Assembly (NCBI GenBank): GCA_017464425.1
Contig: JAFUDX010000012.1
Coordinates: forward strand, 1 to 64,000
Reading direction: 5' to 3'
From: Treponema sp.
Lineage (GTDB): Bacteria; Spirochaetota; Spirochaetia; Treponematales; Treponemataceae
Length of the DNA: 64,000 nucleotides
In this document: piece after piece, positions 7,713 through 18,100 of the stretch
Position numbering within the stretch: the first letter of the stretch is position 1
Layout: every line of letters starts with the position of its first letter
Made by a program: the position numbers and the translations under genes
The notes under the pieces: model-generated
Told to the model about the DNA's origin: nothing
The model's input: only the letters and a program-made list of their open reading frames with translations
The model's database searches: none

Positions 7713-8843
7713 CTACACATTAAATTTGAAGAACATGCAATCTCCGTCCTGAACGACATATTCCTTGCCTTCCTGACGGTATTTGCCGTGCGCCTTGATT
7801 TCGGCTTCGCTTCCGTACTGGCGCAAATCTTCTACGGAATAGACTTCTGCCTTGATAAAGCCTTTCTCAAAATCGGTGTGGATAACGCCTGCGGCTTTTG
7901 GTGCGGTGTCGCCCTCGCGGATTGTCCAGGCTCGGCACTCATCGGGACCGCCCGTAAAGAAGGTGCGCAAGCCCATAAGGTGATACGCGGCTTTTGCAAG
8001 AACTGAAAGACCGCTTTCTTTTAAGCCAACGCTGTCCATGAATTCTTTGCGGTCGGCTTCTTCTGTGATGTCAGCCAAGTCCGCCTCGAATTTTCCGCAA
8101 ATCACAATGACTTCGGATTTTTCTTCTTCAGCGATTTTTTTGACTTGCTCCACATATTTGTTCGTGCCCTCGGCAATCGTGTCTTCGTCGATGTTGCACA
8201 CAAAGAGCTGCGGCTTAATCGTGAGCAAATGCAGGTCGTAGATTCCTTCCATTTCTTCTTCGGTCAAATCTGCCTGTCGCGCGCATTTTCCGTCCTGCAA
8301 GAGCGGCAAGATTTTGTCGACCGCGCTTCGGTAGCCGGCGAATTTCTTTTCTTCGGCTTTTCCCATCGCTCGGATTTGGCGCGTCACTTTGTCCTCGCGC
8401 TTGGTGATTGTGTCGATGTCCGCCTGGCAGAGTTCGTAATTAATCGTAAGAATATCGCTTTCGGGGTCGATTGCGGCGTCAGTTTTGGCATCTTCGCGCA
8501 CATGCTGAATGTCGGGATTGTCAAAGCAGCGGACGACATGCGCAATAACGCTCGTCTCGCGGATATTTGCCAAAAACTGGTTTCCCAAGCCTTCGCCCTT
8601 GCTCGCACCTTTTATGAGACCCGCAATGTCAACAAAGTCAACGGTGGCGGCGATTTTTTTCTTCGGCTGAAACACGCTCGCCATAAAGTCAAGGCGTTCG
8701 TCGGGAAGCTCCACCACGCCCACATTCGGGTCAATCGTACAGAACGGATAATTTTCGGCAGGAGCCGGAGATTTAGTCAAAGCAGAAAAAATAGTAGACT
8801 TACCCACATTCGGCAAGCCCACGATACCACAAGTCAATTTCAT
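7713..8843 (-). CDS. ychF: Redox-regulated ribosome-associated ATPase YchF
   Basis: A 376-residue Obg-family P-loop protein with near-universal YchF signatures: GIVGLPNVGKST at the N-terminus, the G3 region DFVDIAGLIKGASKG, GLGNQFLANIRE, and the C-terminal TGS domain ending DGDCMFFKFNV. The usual NxxE G4 motif, which gives ATP preference, appears as NIDE in LFVCNIDED. YchF/OLA1 proteins bind ribosomes and act in stress and translation control. A GAGG ribosome-binding site lies about nine bases before the start, unlike the leaderless genes nearby. Length is normal. Confidence 0.95.
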   Translation of the reverse strand: MKLTCGIVGLPNVGKSTIFSALTKSPAPAENYPFCTIDPNVGVVELPDERLDFMASVFQPKKKIAATVDFVDIAGLIKGASKGEGLGNQFLANIRETSVIAHVVRCFDNPDIQHVREDAKTDAAIDPESDILTINYELCQADIDTITKREDKVTRQIRAMGKAEEKKFAGYRSAVDKILPLLQDGKCARQADLTEEEMEGIYDLHLLTIKPQLFVCNIDEDTIAEGTNKYVEQVKKIAEEEKSEVIVICGKFEADLADITEEADRKEFMDSVGLKESGLSVLAKAAYHLMGLRTFFTGGPDECRAWTIREGDTAPKAAGVIHTDFEKGFIKAEVYSVEDLRQYGSEAEIKAHGKYRQEGKEYVVQDGDCMFFKFNV

Positions 8844-8998
8844 TTTTATTCCTCAAAAAAATAATGAAAATCAGTGTAGCACAAATTAAAATCTGATACA
8901 ATGCGGAAAAAAACTCATTTTTTCTCTGTGCGAGCGGATATAACAGAATTTAATAATTTTCTTATAGTTTTTTCTATCTATATTTAAGGGAAGTGGTG

Positions 8999-9012
8999 TA
9001 TAATGCATTATA
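8999..9012 (+). promoter_or_regulatory. -10 box of the first giant gene inside a 14-bp perfect palindrome
   Basis: TATAATGCATTATA is a perfect palindrome whose left half is an ideal -10 hexamer (8999-9004). No convincing -35 lies 16-18 bases upstream, suggesting activator dependence, or the palindrome may itself be an operator. Predicted +1 is near 9011, giving a leader of about 96 bases that contains the C-tract. Confidence 0.5.
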
Positions 9013-9038
9013 AGTAAAAATTGTATCTTGGTGAAGTG

Positions 9039-9103
9039 TGTGGGGGCAACTTTTCATTATTTTACCTATACTTTTGCCCCCCCCCACTTAACAAAATGGG
9101 GGA
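9039..9103 (+). promoter_or_regulatory. Leader with C9 tract and two alternative stems around the ribosome-binding site
   Basis: The leader holds GTGGGGGCAA (9039-9048), a run of nine C (9077-9085) within TTG-C9-AC, and the Shine-Dalgarno GGGGGA (9098-9103). The C-run can pair with the upstream G5 (10-bp stem if four Cs bulge out) or with the Shine-Dalgarno (CCCCCA/TGGGGG, 10-base loop). These pairings compete for the same Cs. C-run length could therefore set translation of the giant lipoprotein. The pairings are visible in sequence; the switching role is inference. Confidence 0.45.
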
Positions 9104-9106
9104 TAT

Positions 9107-12100
9107 ATGAAAAAGTTTTCCAAAATTGCCTGTTTTTTATTTTTTACCCTTTTTACCGTTCTTATTATTTCTTGTGGAGAAGATGCAGGCTTGGGTGCGT
9201 CTGTAGATACAAAGGCACCGACGCTTGAAATTCTGTGTCCTCCTTCAAATGCCACTATACGGGGCACATTTGTGTTCGGCGGAAAGTGCGCCGATGATAA
9301 AGGCATTAAGTCTGTCCTGGTTTCTGTCTCAAAAATCCTTCCTGACGATAAAACTGAACCGCTCATTACCGATGAGCCTGCAACGCTTTCTTCTGACGGC
9401 ACCTGGCAGATTTCCCTCAATTCATTTAAAGAAGAAAATGCCTACAATGGCTACGAATTTGCGGACGGTTCATATATCGTGTCGGTAAATGCGTATGATA
9501 AGGCAGGTCATGAGTCAGGAGTCGCTTCACGCGCATTCAATATTGACAATACCGCTCCCGTCCTTGTTATCAGCAAGCCTACAAGCATTGGCACGCAAAC
9601 GCCCAGAGCATACGGCCGCACGGTTCTTCTTGAAGGCAATTTTGCAGAAAACTGTTCTACGGGCATAAAAAAACTTACGGTCAGCTTTTACAACGAAAAT
9701 GGCACGGGCCTTTTTGATGCCGATTTTGAAAATATTACGGATATGTCTAACGCAAATCCCCTTCGTCTTGCGCAGTATTATGATGAGCCCGACACTCTTG
9801 AAAGTGAGGATGATAAAATTCGATGGGAGCATTACCTTAAACTCTATGGCGAAAACAATGTGCAGGCGTACAAAAATGGCACATCTCATTCCGAAACGAT
9901 TTATTTTACGGTTACGGCAAGCGATGATGCAAAAATGTACGCTGAATTTTCTGCTACGGGCGAGCCGTCTGACTCAACGGGCAACAAAACGACTGAATTC
10001 TATCGCTCTACATCAGAAATGAGCCGCCTTATCACATCAAACGATGCGAATTTCCCTGAATTCACATTGCTTTCTTTGCGTAACTATTTAAACAAAACCG
10101 ATTCAACCTATGCAGACAATACTGAACTGCAAGACATTTTAAAAACATCAGTGAGTGCGTGCGCGACGGTCGAAGAAACGCCATCAATCGCTTCTTCTGA
10201 TTTTGCAAATACGAGCACTGCTTCAGGTCCCGTCTATTTAAATTTCTCAATCAATCCTGACAACAACCCGAACTACACGGTCAATGGGTATGCAATCAAC
10301 GATTCTGATTCCGAAATCGAAAATTATTACGAAGGATATTTCTATTACTATGCCGGCTCAAACATCAATGTCTCATTCTCGTATGGCTCTGACATGGTTC
10401 CGCTCAAAACCAGTTCAATTTCTATCTACTACGCGCCTGTTTTGAACAACGATGACGGCTCAACGAGCGTGGACACTGCAAACAAACAGCTTTTCTGGAC
10501 ATACAGTGAAGCTGTTGCCGTTGCATACGCAGAAAAAGCAGGCAAAACAAAGACCGATGTGCTTGCAAATCCAAATTCATACCGCTACACCATTACGGAT
10601 GAAAGCGAAAATACCGATTCTCTCTCAATCGGAAGCAATTTGTCATCTGACGAGGCAGTTGCGGGCACAAAATACAAATTCATCGTTGAAGGAAATGATA
10701 TTGACGGTCGAATAATTATGCCTGCTGAGTCATCGGGCTTTGGTCTGTTTGCAAAAACGAGCACACCAGTCCCATCGATTGTTCTTGACGGGCAAGATGC
10801 CCACTCATACAAAAACCTTGAAACGATGAGTGCATTCGGTGAGTCAGTTCTTGTTGAAAACAAACTTTCATTCAGCGGTCGGGTACGAACAAAAGAAGAA
10901 TTCAACGACCTTGAAAAAGCAATGTCATATGTGTTGATTCTTACTGATGCGGCAGTTCCTGCAAACACAACGACGGTCAAAGATTCCTTTACGGTTACAA
11001 AAGATGAATCTGTCGTTCCTAATCTTGAAGATGAAAGCACTGCAAACGATTATTACGAATACACTTGGTCATTCACGGTAACAGGCAATGGAGACGATAT
11101 TGCAGAAATTATCAACGAATCAACGAGCGGCTTGTTTACCGCTGCGGTCACTATTTACGCAAAGAATGGTGGTGGCACGGCAAAGAAAGACTTCACCTAT
11201 TATCTCGATATTCAGTCTTCTGAAATTATCAATGTAACGCTGAGCGCAGAAGAAAAAGGATATTCTGCATACGAAAAATCAACAGGTTTCTACTATATAA
11301 ATAATACTGTGGGCACATTCACGCTTTCTGGCACTACCACCGATAATTACAAAATCGGAAGCACTTCGTACGCAATCACGGGCGTTAAGTCAGACGGAAC
11401 AAAAGAAACGATTTCTGGCTCAGCAGTATCTTCTTTGAGCTGGAGTTTTGAAGGCATTGATTTCTCTGACTTCACTTCAACTTCGGGCGAAGCAGATGCG
11501 ACAATCACTATCAGCACCACTGATTTGGCAGGAAATTCTTCTTCTGAAAAGCTTAAAGTTAAATTCGATACGGCGAATCCTTCTTGGAAACAATACTGGC
11601 GCGAAAAGGGTGCAGACTCTGATACTTCATTCCAAGTTGGTGGCAAAGCATACAGTTTCGATGCAAATGAGCTCACTTATGGAGAAAAACTTTGGTTTAA
11701 AGACACAAGCCTTCCTGTTCACGCGTGCTTTGCAGAAGAAGGCGCTGGCGTGGCGGCAGTATATTATTGGGTCGTTCAGCCGGGAGAATCTGCTCCAGCA
11801 GCGAGCGATTTAAGCACTGCAAAAGGTTCATTCTCAAATCTCACGAGTGCAGAAGGAATCGCGTACTTTACGAATACGCTTGGCTCATTCGAAGCAAACG
11901 ATACTGAAAAATCACCTGCCTATAATACGCTCTATCTCGTGGCACTTGATAATGTTGGAAACGCAAGTGCTGTTCAATCGGTTAATCTTAATCTTGATAT
12001 GGAAAGCCCGTCACTCCTTGCAACTACGAGCGGAAACGAATACACGAACAAAATTACTGACCTCACGCTTTCCGGCACATACACTGACAACGCTTCGGGA

Positions 12101-15100
12101 GTCGCCTCTGTCGTGATTACGGTGAACGGTAAAACGCAAGCTGCCGAATGCACGCACACAGACGGCACGGACGGAAAATCAGGCTTATGGACGATAACGC
12201 TTTCTGCTTCTGGCGACATTTTAAAGAGCCTGGCAGATACAGGCTCATACCCCGTCGAAGCCACAATTACGGATAACGCGGGCATGTCAAGCTCAAGCAC
12301 AATCCTCACATTGAATATTGATATGTCTGCTCCCAAAATCACTATCGAAACGCCACTTCCAAATACAGACGCTTCTGTGCATAAAATAAACGGTACTGTT
12401 ACATTTACAGGAAAAGGCAACTACGAAGAATCTCCGCAAAATTCACTCCAGCTCTACTATTCAACAACGGCTCCCACTGCAAGCACAACAATTGAAAGCC
12501 TTGCTTCTCAAAAAATAGGAAGCAGATTTAATGATTCTGTCTCAATTTCTAGCTGGACTGTTTCAGGTGTTGATGTCAAAAAACTTTCTGGTCTCACAGA
12601 ATCCGCTCCTTCAAAACCGCTGTACATCATTCCTGTCATAACAGACACAGCGGGTAACTGCAATGTGTACACGCAGAAAATCGAAAATGGCGAAGTCAAG
12701 ACAACTTATGCCTACAAAGAAAACGAAAATTACTTTGTCTATACGGTTGACCAAAATACTGACCGACCTGTCATTCAGATTACGAATGTTTCTCGGCCGT
12801 CAGATGCAGATACATGGCTTAAGAGCAATGTTCTTTCAGGCACCATTTCTGATGATGACGGAATTTCTGCATTCTTTATTGCAGAAACGAGTGAGCCTCC
12901 TGCCGAAGATAGTTCTGATTGGAAGCTTGTCTCGCTGTCTAACTCTAACACATCGTGGTCATATACGCTTACATCAGTAAACGAGGGTAATGGCGTTGTG
13001 TGCTTTAAGGTCGTGGATACAGAAGGAACAACATTCATTACAACGAGCGATGATTCCAAACGCTTTGAACGCCCGTATTACCTCTATTCTGGCATGAAGG
13101 CGAGCGACAGTAGTGTTGTTGGGCAGAACAGCGGATTTGAGGATTACGGTTTGGATAGTACGGCAGTTCTCAGCTTGCGCGTTGATACAGCAGCCCCGCT
13201 TATCCACACTGTCGGAATTGACAGAAATTCTGCTTCTGCTGCCCTTGCCTCTGCGGAAGCCGTAAAACCTGATTCCAGCACATATGTGCCGAAGTCAACG
13301 CTGTATGCGGGTGGCGATTATACATACATCAAATTCTTTGTTCCTGTGTACGATGATGCCATGATTGACAGCGTTACAATCAAAATCTTAAACGCTTCTA
13401 CGAGCGAAGACGAAACTGCGTCTTTCACATACCTTGATGATACAACCGAAACGGCAATTACTTCGTCAATCGAATTGAAAGCTACGGATGTTACAATAAC
13501 GGACGGTGACAAAGAATACACCTACTATCAGAGTGCACCGATTGTCGTTTCTGAGGCTGCAACGGGCAAAAAGACAATCTCTGTGAGCGTTACCGACAAG
13601 GCAGAAAACACCACTTCTAAAAATGAAACATTCTCGGTTGATAATTCTGGTCCCAAAAATGTAAATATATCAAGTCCGTCTTCAATAACACCTCAGACGG
13701 GTACAGTCCGCGTGCTTGGTTCGGCATCTGACAGCGCGGGCGAAAGCGGCCTTGCGCTTACCGAAGTTTTGATTCCAGATGCTGATTACGAATACCAAAT
13801 TACGGACAGCAAACTTACTGATACCTATGAAGTCAAAGATTTTGAAACTCAATTCGGAGAATGGAATACCGATTTGAATATAGGAACATCTTCTTCATTC
13901 AGATTTACATTTACATCTGGCTCTGTAAATGATTTGACAACCTATGAAAGCCTGGATGCTTCTAACAATTACAAGTTCGCGGTAAAAAAACAGGAAGATG
14001 GTACATTTATCATTCCAATCCTTGTGCGAACAACAGATATCGTTGGAAACAAACACATCGAGCGATTCTATGTCACGCATGACCCAGACGGCGACCGCCC
14101 GGTAACTGCCCTTGTGTACCCAACCGAAAGCAATTACGACAAAGACGAAAAGAACAACACACTCGGCTACATTACGCTTGCCGGTGTTATCCGTATGAAC
14201 GGTACGGTCAAAGTTCCGTCAAATACCTGTGATGTCGGTGCGGTGTACATTCAGATTGGCTCTGTCGGCGAAAGCGGAATCACATGGTCAAGCACGAATG
14301 CAGAATTTAGTGGTGCAGAAGGTGAATTTACAAGTCTTGGCGGAGTTGTTACGGCACAAGAACTCAAAACTTCTTACAATACAACGTCTTATGTTGACAA
14401 TGATTGGTGGGGCTTGGAAGCGACCACAAAATCAAAGACATGGAACATTTCTCTTAACAAAGATGGATTCCTCAATAAAGAAGGCGACACTCGAAACATC
14501 GCCGTACGCGCCTGCGCAATCAATGCAGAAGGTAAAATGGGCATTTGGACTGACCCAGTTATTATCCATGTGGATTCTGATGCGCCAACTCAAACCGCTG
14601 AAGTCAGAAAATACAACTCATTCGTTGAATCATCGCCAGACGAAAATGTGCTTTCAAGCAAAGAATTTGAAGCCGAAATGTACCTTAAAGGCACGCAGTA
14701 TTTGGTCGTTGCGCTCCATGATAACAATGAGTTGAATGATGTCGAAGTCCAACAGAATGGAAAAACGATTACGAACTACACAAAAGATTCAACAGTGTAC
14801 ACATACAGCGATGGCACTACAGCGACTACACGAGCGGACGACACCGATACAAAATATGTTACTTCTGCTGATACCACGCTGTACATTCCAATTGATACAA
14901 TTGAAATTTCATACACTTCGGTTACCTTTACGGTCTCTGTTTCTGACGGCAAGTATTCAAGTTTGGGTACATACACATTCAAAATTGATAACGAAGCCCC
15001 CGTCATTTCTGGTGAATACGATAACGGAACTGAAACGGAAACATCTCTGCTTTCAACGGCGGTAACAACTGATAATCCGTTGGTCATCACAAATTCAAAC

Positions 15101-18100
15101 TACACATATTCGATTAACGGCACGATTAAAGAAACTGGCTCAGGATTCTCAAAACTCTTCTTCTATTTTATGCGCGATAAAGAGCTGTGCAGTGACGGCA
15201 GAGCGACTTCAACCTTGTTCGACCCCGCGTTGACTGGCGATACTGTTTCAATCACGATGGATTCGTCTTTGGATACCTTCACGGTCGCACAGAACACGAG
15301 CACCTACACGATGTACGGAAAGAATTACACAGGCTTACTTGACGATTCTCGCACCACATTCTCGTCTTCGGGCATTTCAAGCGACGCACATATCCGAGCG
15401 GGTGGCTTACTTTATATCGGAGGAGAATATCAGGTAATCAAAACAAAATCTGGAGACGCCGTTACATTCGCAGACGCAATTTCTGAAACCCTCGTTGGCA
15501 CGGACGGCGCAATCACGGCGGGCTTCCCGTATGGTCAGCTCATCGACAGCACGGCTGAAATTATGGGTGCTACACTGGATTCTGATTATACCTATTCTGT
15601 TACAAATGATGACGGTGACGGTATGCCAGAGAGCGTTAAGGAAGAAACGGGAAGCAACTGGTCAATTTCGGGCGTACTCTACTCAGACCGAATTTCAGAC
15701 GGACCTGTTACCTTCGTGTGTATCGCATTTGATGAAGCGGGCAATGTCGCAGGCAAAGAGGTTGTTACGCAGATTCAGAACAACGCTCCTCGTATCGCAA
15801 AACTGTATCTCGGCACCGATTTGACAGGTGACGGAAACTACGAAAAGAGTGAATTCAACGAATACTCATTCGCAAAACCTGATGCAAACGGCTACCTCAC
15901 CGCAGCTCAGTATGTGCAGACAAAAGAACTCGCCACTGCAGATTCTGCTTACGGCTATAAAAAAGCATTCAAAATCCGAAGCGGACTTGTCGTAGTTCCT
16001 GAAATCACGGGCGGAAACGGCGATATTAAGATGGCATGGCTCAAAGACGCTTCAAGTGCGGAAGGGTATCAAAAATCATCTGTGGTCGCTTCTAACGGTG
16101 CGTTCTATTCAGTTGATTCTTCGGGCAACGTTACGACAACATTCGCCGTGTCAAAGAATACGGGTACAAAGAAAGTCAATGGTGATTACCAAGAAGACAC
16201 CACGCCGATTTTCGTCATTCCAGATTCTGCGCTTCCAACTGGTGAAAACGCTACAAGCAAAGCAATGTCATTCACCTTCTGGGATTCAACGGACGGTACG
16301 ACAATCGGAGAAAACTCACAGTACTGTTTTGTGCGCGTAACTGACTTTACCGTAGACCGCGCCGACACCACAAAACCAACGAGCGTGTTCAGTCCGTTCT
16401 ATTGGAATTCTTCTTCGGACAACAGCGTGTACAAAAACAGTTCGTCTAACGGGCATGTCGAACTTGAAAAGGACTGGCTCACAGCAAGCGGCTACACTGG
16501 TGGAAGCGGAACTGCTGACGGCGACCCGAAAGTTTCTGGCAAAATCACGATGAAGGGCTACGCATACGACAACCAGCGATTGAGCTCAATTTGGGTCGCG
16601 TTCGATGGATTTACGGTTGCAAATTATCTCACGACTGGCGGAGACATAAGTAAGGCTGCCAATGGAGCATACTCATACAGTGATGCAGATTACTATCAGG
16701 CGGCGTACTACTCAACGGACGGCACTTGGAAATCTGCAAGCGCAACAATGGATTCAAATGGCTGGGAATTCAGCGTGGACAAAACGGGCACTACGGCAAA
16801 TCCTGCCTATCTGAACCAGGACGGACACAAAGTGTTCTACACGCTCTCAATCGATACCGAACGAATCTCTGGCACTGCGGGCACGGACAAAAAAGCGCGA
16901 ATCATCGCGTTCGACCACAACGGAAATGTGGTAAGCGTAGCTAGTAGCGATATAAAAACACCGTACGAGGTGAGCAAACAGACGACAAAAACTGACAGAA
17001 CAGACAATGCGCCATACTATCAGATGGATGTTGTGCCATACATCACCACCGTCAAAACGACTCTTTCAAACGCAAATCAGAATAACCCTTCTGTGTATGC
17101 ACGCACGGCGTTGGGACACTATCCAGTGTATGTTACTTTTGCAGGCGGAACATCAACGGGCGCGACCGCAACTGCTTACAATAACGCAACATACGAAACC
17201 GTCAAAATCGCGGGCTTCAACTTAAAAACTGGTGCAACAGTCACACTGGAAGGAACTAGCGATAACACAACGACTTTAAGCACAGACTTCACCTTCACAA
17301 TTCCAAGCGGGGCAAAATCAGGCGAACTCTCTGTAACCGTAAGCAGCGTGGAATCTTTGAACAACAAGAACAACAACGCTTCTAAAGGCGATTACGACAA
17401 AACGCCGAGCGGAGCACAGGGCGACTACACAATCTACTCGAACTACTACAACCGTCAGCCGAACGACGAGAACAACAATAACCTCACCGATGATGTTGTC
17501 CTCGACATCTGGGATTTCAACACGCAGGCGGCGTTGGCATATAACAGCGGTAAAGTCGATAACCTTGAAATGAAGATTAACCCCGCAAACGGCATGATTG
17601 GATTTGCGTTCTCGAACGGAACATTGCGATTCAGTATGCCAAACTATAAAGGTGGTACTGCTTCGTCTTATCAAGATTGGAATGAGAGCTGGGATTACAT
17701 GAGCCATAATGCGCTTGCATTTGATTCTCTTGGCTATTCGTATGCGGTTTCAGTCGGTGGCGATATAAACGCACAGAATGCTGCTGACCAATACTCATTT
17801 ATGACAAGTCGCTGGGGAATTGTTGGAACGAACAGTCAATCTTTGAATCAAGGTGGTGGTAATAACGATGGTGATAGTAATCCAAAAAATCACCTTCGAA
17901 TGGATACAATTGGTCAATGGGGTGACAAAAATAATCAGGATACAGGAACGCTCTTGCGAAACAAATCTCGTTTTCAAAATCAAAGTATAGCAACTCATAT
18001 AAATGTAAGTAATTCAGACTATACGGATGTCTATTTGGCTTACTACGATTTGCTGAATAGCGAAATTCGTTTTAAAGCTGGTACTTTCTCTGATACAACA

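Noticed and set aside
8145..8864. Long open frame (239 codons) on the plus strand
   Set aside because: Fully antisense to ychF, whose protein is clearly conserved; composition is a codon-bias shadow and there is no start signal.
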